64,000 nucleotides of DNA from Mycobacterium sp. 852014-50255_SCH5639931 (GTDB lineage Bacteria; Actinomycetota; Actinomycetes; Mycobacteriales; Mycobacteriaceae). Numbering within the stretch: the stretch's first letter is position 1; every line of letters starts with the position of its first letter. The stretch lies in NCBI RefSeq assembly GCF_001665605.1, contig NZ_LZSV01000022.1:53582-117581 (forward strand), read 5' to 3'. A program made the translations under genes and the position numbers. Below the pieces are notes generated by a model. The model was not told the origin of the DNA. It worked only from the letters and a program-made list of their open reading frames with translations, and made no database searches. Positions 18,126-26,516 of this stretch are shown piece after piece.

Positions 18126-19163
18126 CCCAACACATCTATGTCAGCGACGTGACCCTGCGCGACGGCATGCACGCGGTGCGCCACCAGTACAGCATCGAGC
18201 AGGCCACCATCATCGCGCGGGGCACTCGACGAAGCGGGGGTCGACTCGATAGAAGTCGCTCACGGTGACGGGTTGTCGGGTTCGAGCTGCGTGTACGGGT
18301 TCGGGGCGCACACGGACGCCGAATGGATCGAGGCCGTCGCCGCGGCCGTCGACCACGCGAAGATCGCGACGCTACTTCTGCCGGGCGTGGGCACTCTGCG
18401 CGACCTCAGGGACGCGCAGCGCGCGGGCGCAACCGTCATGCGCGTCGGCACCCACTGCACCGAGGCGGACATCGCCGCGCCTTATCTCGCCGCCGCCCGC
18501 GGCCTGGGCATGGACGCCGTCGGCTTCCTGATGATGAGCCACATGACCAGTCCGGCCGGTCTGGCCGGCCAAGCCAAGCTGATGGAGGGATACGGTGCCA
18601 CCTGCGTCTACGTCGTGGACTCGGGCGGCGCGATGACGATGCGCGATGTCGGCGACCGAGTCCACGCCCTCCGCCAAACCCTGTTACCCACAACGGAAAT
18701 CGGCATCCACGCCCACCACAACCTGTCGCTGGGCGTCGCCAACTCGATCACCGCCGTCGAGCACGGCGCTTACCGAGTCGACGCATCCCTGGCGGGCATG
18801 GGAGCGGGTGCCGGAAACGCGCCGCTGGAGGTCTTCATCGCCGCGGCCTCCCGCCTTGGCTGGCACCATGGTTGCGATCTCCATCGGTTGCAGGACGCGG
18901 CCGACGACGTCGTCCGGCCGCTGCAAGACCGGCCCGTGCGGGTGGACCGCGAGACTTTGACTCTCGGCTACGCGGGCGTGTATTCCAGCTTTCTACGGCA
19001 CGCGGAGGCGGCCGCTGCCCGGTTCGGCATCGACGCCCGCACGCTGCTCGAAGAGGCCGGTCGGCGCCGGATGGTGGGCGGCCAGGAGGACATGCTCGTC
19101 GACATCGCCCTCGACCTCACCGGTGCTCACTTGCTTGACATTCGCCGTCATAAGGACCCCTAA
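18122..19163 (+). pseudogene. 4-Hydroxy-2-oxovalerate aldolase (MhpE/HsaF-like), frameshifted
   Basis: From GTG 18122 the frame reads [21 protein letters not shown], carrying the TLRDG active-site motif, then runs into a stop near 18268. From about 18222 a second frame carries the rest of the aldolase: [55 protein letters not shown] and [12 protein letters not shown]. Removing one G from the GGGG run at 18219-18222 restores a single frame of the usual length. The gene therefore has either a real +1 insertion or a sequencing error in a homopolymer. An internal TTG at 18273 would give a product lacking the catalytic N-terminus. Confidence 0.85.
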
Positions 19164-19238
19164 CGTTCGTTCTCGACCTTACTTTCACGCTTCGGTCGCG
19201 AATCAGGGTTGCCCCTATACTCTCGGATGCCTTGATGT

Positions 19239-19676
19239 TCAGAACGGTGCGACGCTTTGATCGCTGACGGACATGCCGTGGCCGCTGCGGTCATTCCTGA
19301 GTAGGCCTGGAAATTGAGTGTTATGCGGCCCTCGAGAGCGCCGAGATCGGCTTCAAACCACTGTAATTGGCCATCAAGGGGTAATACTAACGGTATGGTA
19401 ATGCCGCCCACTCTGGGTCATCGGCCACTTGTTCGCCGCGGCCTGACAGGCAACCAGTTCAATATTGGCCGAACAGCCAATTGATCCCGAGTTGGTTCCC
19501 ACACGCACGTACCCTTGGGCGTTCGGTGTCAAGGGAATCGCGGGCGGCGCCGGTGCGGTGGACGTGGAGATCAAGCTGTACCCTCCGGGCGTTCCGCCCC
19601 CCGCGTATCCAACGACGGTGACGGTCACAGCCAAGATTCCGCCGACAACATTGGGGCCAACTTTTCTATAGCCCAA
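19239..19676 (-). pseudogene. Decayed small secreted-protein gene
   Basis: The first part, from about 19676, encodes a hydrophobic leader, a Thr/Pro linker, and a domain with GYVRVGTNSGSIGCSA, VACQAAANKWP and SGRHYHTVSITP, then stops at 19374. Skipping one T (in CCTTGATGG, near 19379) restores DGQLQWFEADLGALEGRITL in the next frame. A third frame then carries NDRSGHGMSVSDQSV and ends at 19239. These blocks match in order a family of mycobacterial secreted proteins I remember, ending in TGHGM-VS. The segment between LNFQAY and NDRSGHGM is shorter than in that family, suggesting an internal deletion plus two frame changes. The start codon is uncertain. Confidence 0.6.
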
Positions 19677-19703
19677 TGTTTTTGACTTTGATCCGCAGAA
19701 GGG

Positions 19704-20465
19704 CTAATTGACACAGATATCGACCTTGGGGTCGCACGCCGGCTTCTTCGTCATCGTCGTCGTCGGCGGTTGGATCGTCATCATCGTCGTCGGCGGTTGG
19801 ATCGTCATCGTCGTCGACGGCGGTTGGATCGTCATCGTCGTCGTCGGCGGTTGGGTCGTCGTCGCCTTGGGACTCGGCAGTGGCGTCGTGACGTCGTTCG
19901 TCGGGCGTGGGGTCGTTCCGTTGTTCGGTGGAGCATTGGGAGTGGTTGCGCCGGGCGCCGGCGGGTGTGATTGCCCGGGCGACCCCGGTGGTGGAGCCCC
20001 CGGCGTCGGCAGGGGTGGGGTGCCTGCCGGCTGGCTCGGCCCTAACGGAACGACCGGGACGTTGGGATGAGTCACGTCCGGCGGCCTGGTCCCATACGGA
20101 TTCCCGCCGGTTGGGCCGTACCCCGCACCGGCATTCTCGTTCCACGTTTCTTGGCGGCGCTGCGGAACGACGCACACCGCATCCCCGTCGAAGGCCTCGC
20201 GCCAGACATATCCCGACTTGCAGGTCTGGGGCCCGTATGCGCCCCCGGTCGGCTCCCGGACGTTGGCAGCGTTGGCATTCTCCTGTGCGATTTCAGCGGC
20301 AACTTGTTTGGTAACGCACACCTGATCGCCCGGACGCGCGTTGCGTGGGACGAGATCGTTGGGGCACCCGCCGTCGGCGGGTGCCAGCGCCGGAACGCCT
20401 ACCGCAATTGCGCCGATGACCGCAGACAAAGACAAACCGGCCGCCAAGACTTGACCCCTGAACAC
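19704..20465 (-). CDS. Secreted protein with Cys domain and Thr/Pro repeat tail
   Basis: A 253-residue predicted exported protein. GTG 20465 is chosen because GGAGAGGAA precedes it and a signal peptide follows directly (about residues 1-30, ending ...ALAPADG). The mature part has a Cys-containing domain of mycobacterial secreted proteins (GCPNDLVPRN, PGDQVCVTK, CKSGYVWREAFDGDAVCV) to about residue 110. A Pro/Gly-rich linker follows, then a tail of MTIQPPTTT repeats, ending KKPACDPKVDICVN. The function is unknown. The gene is preceded by an 18-bp motif shared with the secreted-protein gene at 23536. Confidence 0.75.
   Translation of the reverse strand: MFRGQVLAAGLSLSAVIGAIAVGVPALAPADGGCPNDLVPRNARPGDQVCVTKQVAAEIAQENANAANVREPTGGAYGPQTCKSGYVWREAFDGDAVCVVPQRRQETWNENAGAGYGPTGGNPYGTRPPDVTHPNVPVVPLGPSQPAGTPPLPTPGAPPPGSPGQSHPPAPGATTPNAPPNNGTTPRPTNDVTTPLPSPKATTTQPPTTTMTIQPPSTTMTIQPPTTMMTIQPPTTTMTKKPACDPKVDICVN
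19747..19861. repeat. 27-bp tandem repeats coding MTIQPPTTT units
   Basis: The anchor GGCGGTTGG (plus strand) recurs at 19765, 19792, 19819 and 19846, exactly 27 bases apart, with GTCATC/GTCGTC spacers. The in-frame 9-residue period means copy number could vary without breaking the gene. Confidence 0.85.
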
Positions 20466-20531
20466 GTTCGGATTCCTCTCCGGTGAGTAAGCGTTACGAG
20501 ATTCGACGCTATGGCCCGGGAGCATCCGTCA

Positions 20532-20549
20532 CATCAGGGGTTTCACTAC
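20532..20549 (-). promoter_or_regulatory. Shared 18-bp upstream motif, copy 1
   Basis: On the minus strand this reads GTAGTGAAACCCCTGATG, 66 bases upstream of the secreted-protein start at 20465. It matches the site at 24497-24514 at 17 of 18 positions. It is probably a regulator site or promoter element; the protein that binds it is unknown. Confidence 0.5.
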
Positions 20550-20590
20550 ATTTTTGCGCGCCATCGACCGCGCCGCGGAAGACTTAGATG

Positions 20591-21334
20591 TCAGCCGGTG
20601 ACCGCGAGGACGGCTGCGGCGAGTTCGGGGCGGCAGACCACCAGGTCCGGCAGCTTCGGGTCGGGCTGGTTGTACGCCAACGGCGAACCGTCGATGCGCG
20701 AGGTGTGCAGACTAGCGGCGCGGGCCACCGCGACCGGGGCGGCCGAGTCCCATTCAAACTGGCCGCCGGCGTGGACGTACACATCGGACAGCCCCTGGAC
20801 GAGCGAAGCCACCTTGGCGCCGGCGGAACCCATTTCCACGAGCACCCCGTCGAGCGCGTCGCGCACGGCCAGGGCGATGGCGGGCGGGCGGGTGCGCGAC
20901 ACCACGATGCGCGGCTTGCCCGGCGCCGCGGGCGGGGAATCGACCTCAGGAGTGGCCAGGGTGATGCCCTGCGCCGGCAGCGCCACCGCACCGGCAACAA
21001 GTTCGCCGGCCTCCCACAGCGCGACGTGCACGGCCCAGTCGTCGCGTCCGGGCTCGGAGAATTCCCGCGTGCCGTCCAGCGGATCCACGATCCACACCCG
21101 CTGCGAGCGCAATCGGACCGGATTGTCGATACCCTCCTCGGACAGCACCGCGTCTTCTGGCCGTGCGTCGGTGAGAGCCGCCATGAGAAAATCGTGGGAT
21201 CGCTTGTCGCCGGCGGCTTTCCGCTCGCTCGCTTCGGCGTCTGCAAACTCTTCGCGGACCGTGAGCAACAGCCGCCCGGCCTCGGTGGCCAACCGTGCGG
21301 CCAGTTCGTGGTCGTCCGTCAGTTGCAGGGCCAT
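20591..21334 (-). CDS. CysQ-like 3'(2'),5'-bisphosphate nucleotidase / inositol monophosphatase family
   Basis: A 247-residue Mg-dependent phosphatase. It has SEEG, DPLDGTREF (Mg ligands) near residue 85, and WDSAAPVAVARAA near residue 200, the two signature regions of the IMPase/FBPase/CysQ fold, plus the GRDDWAVH and SPLAYNQPDP segments typical of mycobacterial CysQ. Rv2131c (cysQ) is longer and differs at many positions as I remember it, so this may be a second, paralogous enzyme. It would dephosphorylate PAP/PAPS or inositol phosphates. ATG 21334 has a GTG one codon upstream as alternative; AAGG sits a few bases before both. Confidence 0.82.
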   Translation of the reverse strand: MALQLTDDHELAARLATEAGRLLLTVREEFADAEASERKAAGDKRSHDFLMAALTDARPEDAVLSEEGIDNPVRLRSQRVWIVDPLDGTREFSEPGRDDWAVHVALWEAGELVAGAVALPAQGITLATPEVDSPPAAPGKPRIVVSRTRPPAIALAVRDALDGVLVEMGSAGAKVASLVQGLSDVYVHAGGQFEWDSAAPVAVARAASLHTSRIDGSPLAYNQPDPKLPDLVVCRPELAAAVLAVTG

Positions 21335-21428
21335 CACAATCCTTAACTTGGTAGCGTTGACCAACTTTACCCTGCCAGGACAACGCTGACGGGCCCCACC
21401 CCGGCAGGAAAGTTCCGGCCGTAATCTG

Positions 21429-22052
21429 GTGAATGTGAGCGGGGGCAACGTTCCTTTATTGAGCCGGTTGCGACGCATTCCACGGGGGCGTCTGATCGTG
21501 GTCGGCATCGTCTCGGTGGTCGCGCTGGGCGGCGTACTCGCCTTTGTGGGGATGAAGCTGGCGCAGGGCAACCACGGCGCGGGGCCTCCTACCGCCCAGC
21601 CGGCACCACCGCAGAGCTTCGCCATCCCGGGCTGCTACAACCTGTCCGTTCCGCCGGTCGAGCGCCCGAAGCGGCTCAACGTGCTGGGGTGCGCCAGCGT
21701 TGCCATTGCGCTGCAAGACATGTCGTGGAGCTCGTGGGGGCCGCAGGGCGCCGACGGGACCGGCACGGCCGTGTTCAAGGTCTGCGACCCGAATTGCGCA
21801 GTGGGGTATCAGCTGACCGAGCCGGTCGTCGTACACGCCTGGAATCCGCAACCGCCGCGACGCGAGGCGATCTGCCAGGTCGGCCTGAACATCTTCGCCG
21901 ACATGGTGCTGTCCTTCCCCAAAGGCGCCCCGCCACCGAACGTGCAGAAGATGAACACGCAGTACAACGGGCAGCCGGCGGTGCATTTCGCCAACTATTC
22001 GAGCGGCGACACCCGCGGCACCCAATTCATCGGCTACACGTACTGCAACTAA
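21429..22052 (+). CDS. Membrane-anchored extracytoplasmic protein of unknown function
   Basis: A 207-residue protein with a basic N-terminus (LSRLRRIPRGR), one membrane helix at about residues 22-44, a Pro/Gln linker and an exported domain. That domain has five Cys (GCYNL, LGCAS, KVCDPNCAV, AICQVG) and ends in GYTYCN, so disulfides are likely. The start is the GTG at 21429, with a second GTG two codons later. I do not recognise a family. The stop lies six bases before the end of the convergent thiolase gene. Confidence 0.65.
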   Translation: MNVSGGNVPLLSRLRRIPRGRLIVVGIVSVVALGGVLAFVGMKLAQGNHGAGPPTAQPAPPQSFAIPGCYNLSVPPVERPKRLNVLGCASVAIALQDMSWSSWGPQGADGTGTAVFKVCDPNCAVGYQLTEPVVVHAWNPQPPRREAICQVGLNIFADMVLSFPKGAPPPNVQKMNTQYNGQPAVHFANYSSGDTRGTQFIGYTYCN

Positions 22053-22058
22053 CGGTTG

Positions 22059-23234
22059 CTAGACCTCGATCACCACGGCGCCGCCCTGGCCGCCGCCCGC
22101 GCACATGGCCGCGACGCCGATGCCGCCGCCCCGGCGGGCCAGCTCGTAGGCCAGCGTGGTCACCATGCGCGCACCCGACGCCGCGATGGGGTGGCCGAGG
22201 CTGCAGCCGCTACCGGAGAAGTTCACCTTCTCCTCGTCGATGCCGTACTCCCGGCACGCCGCGATCGGCACGGAAGCGAACGCCTCGTTGATCTCCCACA
22301 GCGCCACGTCGCCGGCCGACAGACCGGCCCGCTGCAGCACCTTGCCGATGACCTTGACCGCTCCCAGGCCGGTGTCCCTGGGGGCGACACCCGCGGCCGC
22401 CCACGCCCGGACCGTGCCCATCACGTTCAGGTTCTCGGCGGCGGCATAGTCGCGGTCGACGAGGGCCACCGCCGCGGCTGCGTCGTTGGTACCGCTGCTG
22501 TTGCCCGCCGTGATCGAGAATCCCTCGATCTCCGGGTGCAGCACTTTCAGCGCGGCGAGCTTCTCCACGGTGGTGTCCCGGCGCGGATGCTCGTCGACGG
22601 AGAATTCGGTGACCGAACCGTCGAATTGGGTGATCTTCAGCGGGATGATCTCGTCGACGAACTTCCCCGCGTCCATGGCCGCGATCGCGCGCTGGTGTGA
22701 CCGGGCGGCCCAGGCGTCCATCTCCTCGCGCGTGATGCCGACCGCCTGGGCGGTGTTCCAGCCCACGGTGATCGACATGTCTTTCGCGGGCGCGTCCGGG
22801 GTTTCGACGTGGGTCGGTGGCATCCAGCGCTCCTCGAATTTGAGCTCCGGGCCGGGAATGCGCCAGTTGGTCAGCGGCGTCATTGACAACGACTGCACGC
22901 CACCGGCGATCAGCACGCGTTCCATCCCTGAGCCGATCTGGGCCGCGGCGTTGCCGATCGCGGTCAGGCTGCCCGCGCAGTGCCGGTTCACCGACTGGCC
23001 GGGAATATGGTCCATACCGGTTGCGGTGGCCGCATACCGCGCCAAATCCCCACCGCCGTAATGTGATTCGGCGAAGATGATGTCGTCGATAGCCGACGGG
23101 TCGACGCCGGACCTGCGCACCACCTCGGGAAGCACCGCGGTGATCAGCGTCTCGGGCGGTGTGTTGACGAGCGTGCCCTTGAAGGAGCGGCCGATCGCCG
23201 TCCTCACTGCTCCGACAATGACAGGTGTAGCCAT
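22059..23234 (-). CDS. Acetyl-CoA C-acyltransferase (thiolase)
   Basis: A complete 391-residue thiolase that makes or cleaves 3-ketoacyl-CoA. It has the nucleophilic Cys86 in NRHCAGS, NEAFA near residue 325, GHPIAASGARM near 353, and the C-terminal CAGGGQGGA motif with the second catalytic Cys. ATG 23234 is preceded by GAGGTTGAG; a longer start at 23273 is possible. The gene is alone on its strand with no beta-oxidation neighbours, so its pathway cannot be assigned from context. Confidence 0.93.
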   Translation of the reverse strand: MATPVIVGAVRTAIGRSFKGTLVNTPPETLITAVLPEVVRRSGVDPSAIDDIIFAESHYGGGDLARYAATATGMDHIPGQSVNRHCAGSLTAIGNAAAQIGSGMERVLIAGGVQSLSMTPLTNWRIPGPELKFEERWMPPTHVETPDAPAKDMSITVGWNTAQAVGITREEMDAWAARSHQRAIAAMDAGKFVDEIIPLKITQFDGSVTEFSVDEHPRRDTTVEKLAALKVLHPEIEGFSITAGNSSGTNDAAAAVALVDRDYAAAENLNVMGTVRAWAAAGVAPRDTGLGAVKVIGKVLQRAGLSAGDVALWEINEAFASVPIAACREYGIDEEKVNFSGSGCSLGHPIAASGARMVTTLAYELARRGGGIGVAAMCAGGGQGGAVVIEV

Positions 23235-23535
23235 GTTCTCAACCTCGAACGGTCTGGCTGCGGTCGGCAGCACTGGCGGGATGTGCGGTCGGACGCCGCG
23301 CCGCGAATCGTATCAAATACTGTATGCGCAATAGTACCGACCTAAGTTCAGGCTGCGGATGGGCGCCGCCCACATGAGTCACTCCTTGCGAAGCACCGCG
23401 TCACGAAGCGAAACCGGGATAGCGACGTCCCCAACGTCGCGCTGACGAAGAAGTTCCCTGGCTGACATGGCACCAGCGGGTCGACCGCGCTCGTTGCGTC
23501 GAGAACCGAAGTTCCGGTTCAGGGTTCACTGGCGA
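23235..23535. other. Intergenic region upstream of the thiolase gene
   Basis: About 300 bases between the thiolase start and the end of the next minus-strand gene. An AT-richer stretch at about 23309-23335 (ATCAAATACTGTATGCG and on) probably holds the thiolase promoter. I see no gene and no clear hairpin here. Confidence 0.4.
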
Positions 23536-24390
23536 CTAGAACGTCACATTCGTCTCCGCGTGACCGATTTCCTGAGTCTGCTTACCGCTGGCGTCGTGGC
23601 ACGAGACCACCACGTGGTAGTTGACAGGAAACCCGAAGCCGTCAAAGGGCAGGGCCGTACTTGCATTAGGCCCAACGGTGAAGTCGAGGTGATTGCCGCC
23701 CGGGGCCGAGTCATAGGTGCACTTCGCCGTTAGTGCCGATGAGTTCGTCACCGTCGCGGTGATGCTCTTGCCGGTAAGGCCATTGCCACTCACAGGACCG
23801 AACGTCAATTGGATCGCGTTGGTCACTGGCGCCGGCGCCGGCGCCGGAGGCGGATTGGGATTGGGAGTCTTGGAACAATCCGAGCCCGGCGGCAGGGTGT
23901 ACCCGGCTGTGCAATGGACGGGGTTGTTTGCGTTTGGCGCCGGCGCCGGCGCCGGGGCGGGGGCAGCCGGCGCGGCAGGTTTGGGCGCACTTGTGTAGTG
24001 GTAGTCCGCCCAGGGGCCACACCAGTCTGACGAGAGGTCGTTTTTGCGGCAGCCCTGGACGCTGATCTTGCGGTCCGCGGCGTGGGGGCCAGTTGCGTAT
24101 ACGTCATAACCTTGCCTGGCGGTCTGCCCGTTGATGCACTTGAACGGGTATTCGTGTTGCTCCCCGTCTTCAACCCTCACATGGACGGCGTCGATGACGT
24201 AATCGCCGTTCACTCGTGCACAGCCGCCAATGATGCAGGTCACGTGGACATCGCTGTCTGGCTTGCAGTCCACGGTGAGCCCGTTGGACAGCGTGTCCGC
24301 GGACGCGACCGGCAGCAGCGATGTCCCTGCAACGCCAATCACCGCGGCCATGACCGGTCCGACTTTCCGAATGATCATGAGCCTGGACAT
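23536..24390 (-). CDS. Secreted two-part protein, Ala/Pro linker
   Basis: A 284-residue predicted exported protein. ATG 24390 follows AAAGGACC and begins a signal peptide that ends in ...PVASADT at about residue 32. The first domain has several Cys (VDCKP, TCIIGGCAR, KCINGQ, QGCRKN, WCGPW). It is followed by an Ala-Pro repeat linker (residues 140-200, split by CTAGYTLPPGSDC), and a C-terminal beta-type domain with SITATVTNSSALTAKC and VVVSCHDASG. I do not recognise an enzyme. It shares its upstream 18-bp motif with the secreted protein at 19704, which suggests joint expression. Confidence 0.75.
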   Translation of the reverse strand: MSRLMIIRKVGPVMAAVIGVAGTSLLPVASADTLSNGLTVDCKPDSDVHVTCIIGGCARVNGDYVIDAVHVRVEDGEQHEYPFKCINGQTARQGYDVYATGPHAADRKISVQGCRKNDLSSDWCGPWADYHYTSAPKPAAPAAPAPAPAPAPNANNPVHCTAGYTLPPGSDCSKTPNPNPPPAPAPAPVTNAIQLTFGPVSGNGLTGKSITATVTNSSALTAKCTYDSAPGGNHLDFTVGPNASTALPFDGFGFPVNYHVVVSCHDASGKQTQEIGHAETNVTF

Positions 24391-24496
24391 GAGAGGTCCT
24401 TTCGAGTTCACCGTCCTAATGCCGCTGCCCGGGTGCGCTTTCGGTTTCAGCTGGGCGTCAGACGACACGACCCTATTGAGCAGGCCAGCTCCAGCG

Positions 24497-24514
24497 CATC
24501 AGGGGTTTCCCTAC
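24497..24514 (-). promoter_or_regulatory. Shared 18-bp upstream motif, copy 2
   Basis: On the minus strand this reads GTAGGGAAACCCCTGATG, 106 bases upstream of the start at 24390. It differs at one position from the copy at 20532-20549. The GGGAAACCCC core is itself an imperfect inverted repeat. Confidence 0.5.
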
Positions 24515-24585
24515 AGTTTCGGGACGCTGGGACCTGGTCGCTGGGCGACTGATGAGCTACCACAAGCTTGCGACACAATGGATCG

Positions 24586-24975
24586 ATGACCGCACCACTG
24601 GCTCAGCGCGACACCACCCAACTTGCCGCTTACCGAGTCGCGGCGATGCTCCTCGGCGTGGGGACGCTGCACTTCGTGGCACCCCAACCGTTCGACACGA
24701 TCGTTCCCGCCGAGCTGCCCGGCAGCGCGCGGTTCTACACCTACGCGTCGGGGGTGGCCGAGCTGAGCGTCGGAGCGGCGTTGCTGCCACGACGCACCCG
24801 GCGAATGGCCGCGCTCGCGGCGGCCGTGTTGTTCATCGGGGTGTTCCCGGCGAACGTCAACATGTGCAGGTTGTGGTGGAACAAGCCCTGGCCGATGCGG
24901 ATCGCCGCGCTGGCCCGCCTGCCAATGCAGATTCCGATGATCACCACCGCCCTCAAGATCAGCCGCAACAGCTGA
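24586..24975 (+). CDS. DoxX-like small membrane protein
   Basis: A 129-residue protein with about four membrane helices (residues 17-35, 56-78, 80-100, 108-125). The HFVAPQPFDTIVPAELPG loop after the first helix and the later LFIGVFPANVNM segment are typical of DoxX/DoxD-like proteins. Some of these act in redox or thiol-linked envelope complexes, but most actinobacterial members are uncharacterised. ATG 24586 is preferred to an upstream in-frame ATG at 24568 because the protein family begins near there. It is divergent from the secreted protein at 23536. Confidence 0.7.
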   Translation: MTAPLAQRDTTQLAAYRVAAMLLGVGTLHFVAPQPFDTIVPAELPGSARFYTYASGVAELSVGAALLPRRTRRMAALAAAVLFIGVFPANVNMCRLWWNKPWPMRIAALARLPMQIPMITTALKISRNS

Positions 24976-25201
24976 CGTCCCGCGTCGTCGTCACCTGCAC
25001 CACAGCCGTCCCCGCCGGAGGGGATGTCCGAAGTGCCGGCCTCTCAGCGACAATGCGCCGGGTGGGCCGCCTCCAAATTCCGTCGCCCGATTTTGTTGCT
25101 CGGAGGCGGGCAACTCGTGCATCACCCGGCGGGGGGCTGGCGTGGCCGCTGCGACAGGAGGACGGAGTCAATATCGGAAACAGGTTGTGCCGCAAGTGTA
25201 G

Positions 25202-26380
25202 TCACGCCCCGACGTCGACTGAGCGCCCGAGAAATGCCATGAGCCGGGCAGTCGGCGTCGCATCCGCGGGCGCGGCTTGGGCCGGACCGAAGCCACCTGG
25301 CCGCCGCAACATTTGTTCCGGCGCCGATTCCACCAGCCCGCGGCCCAGCGCCAGCAGGTCCTCCGGCAGCTCGATCAGCCGCCCTTGTGAGCGATGGATG
25401 TCCCAGGCGTGCATGGCCAAGTCCGAGACGGGATAGGTCAGGGCCCGATGCAACGGAACCTCACCTTCCGGCGACGTCCGCATCCCGTCGAACTCGGCGC
25501 CCGGCAAGGCGTCTCGTAGCCGCGTCGCCAGCTCACGAAGGCGCGCCGCCGGGTTCTCGCATATCCAGTCGGAAGGCTGCGAGGGACCTCCCCAGATCTC
25601 GCCGTCCTCCACGAGCGTCACGACTTTCGCTGCGCTGCCGGTGACGTGACCCACCAGCTCGCGCAGGCTCCACCCCTCGAGGTTGGATGGCTGGTCCCAG
25701 CTGTCCGGTGAAATGTGGTCGACGGCATCGATGAGTAGATCGAGCGCCTCGATAGCCATCACGCCGATCCCGGAGGTCGTGTTGTCCATTCCTTGTATCT
25801 CCTTGCCAGCAGGCGAATTCGGCGTTGTGGTGCCGGGGTGCACCGAATCACTCTGCGACCGCAGTGCGTCCGGCCCCTCAGCGCGATGCAGAAACACAAA
25901 CTTATTCTGTCCCGCGGCGCCTGCCAGGAAGGGCCGCACCAGGCGCGGGTAGGCCCTCATCGCTTCCGCGCGGGGGATCAATTCGGGTCTTTCGAGCGCG
26001 TACTCGCTGCCGTTCCATGTCAAACTGCATTTGCCGGCGTCCAGCACATTCTCCAGCCAGTCAACATGGGGGTACGCCGCCGCCAGCACGAAACCATCGC
26101 CGAGCGGATAAGCGCTCAGCGGCGTCACATACGTTCTGCCGCTGCGCCGGCCGACGTGGCGCAGTGCGCTCAGGTTGAAGTAGAACATTCCCAGCCGGGT
26201 CCCGGCGACGGCGCGCAGATAGGGATTCCCCCGCTTGGTCAGTTGGCGCGTCCAGTCGCTGACACGTTGTATGCGCATCAGCATTCCCCAGCCGAGCAAG
26301 AGCAGATACAGCACCGCGACAACAGCGGCGGCGATGGCCGGCAGCGGCACGAGCGCACGTCTCAGGCTTCGGCTGATCAT
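25202..26380 (-). CDS. Fused F420-type nitroreductase and DinB/maleylpyruvate isomerase-like protein
   Basis: One frame of 392 codons holds two modules. Residues 1-165 have a membrane helix (15-35) followed by a deazaflavin-dependent nitroreductase-like domain (HVGRRSGRTYVTPLSAYPLGDG, WLENVLDAGKC, FVFLHRA). Residues 198-392 form a mycothiol-type DinB/MDMPI domain (DSWDQPSNLEGWSLRELVGHVTGS, LAMHAWDIHRS). At the junction AAGGAGATACAAGGAATG places a strong Shine-Dalgarno before an ATG at 25789, so the second domain may also be made alone (195 aa). Either a true fusion or two genes whose intervening stop was lost. ATG 26380 follows GGAGG. Confidence 0.75.
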   Translation of the reverse strand: MISRSLRRALVPLPAIAAAVVAVLYLLLLGWGMLMRIQRVSDWTRQLTKRGNPYLRAVAGTRLGMFYFNLSALRHVGRRSGRTYVTPLSAYPLGDGFVLAAAYPHVDWLENVLDAGKCSLTWNGSEYALERPELIPRAEAMRAYPRLVRPFLAGAAGQNKFVFLHRAEGPDALRSQSDSVHPGTTTPNSPAGKEIQGMDNTTSGIGVMAIEALDLLIDAVDHISPDSWDQPSNLEGWSLRELVGHVTGSAAKVVTLVEDGEIWGGPSQPSDWICENPAARLRELATRLRDALPGAEFDGMRTSPEGEVPLHRALTYPVSDLAMHAWDIHRSQGRLIELPEDLLALGRGLVESAPEQMLRRPGGFGPAQAAPADATPTARLMAFLGRSVDVGA

Positions 26381-26516
26381 GCGGCAGCCTCCTAAAGTTC
26401 TAGCGGGAAAACTTCCGCTACCGTCGGCCGCGTACCGTCCAGAAGTCTAGGGTCGCAAGTCCTTGGACCGGCAAAAAGGCCAGACCTGACGTCGGCTGAT
26501 CACACAGGAGGGCCGC

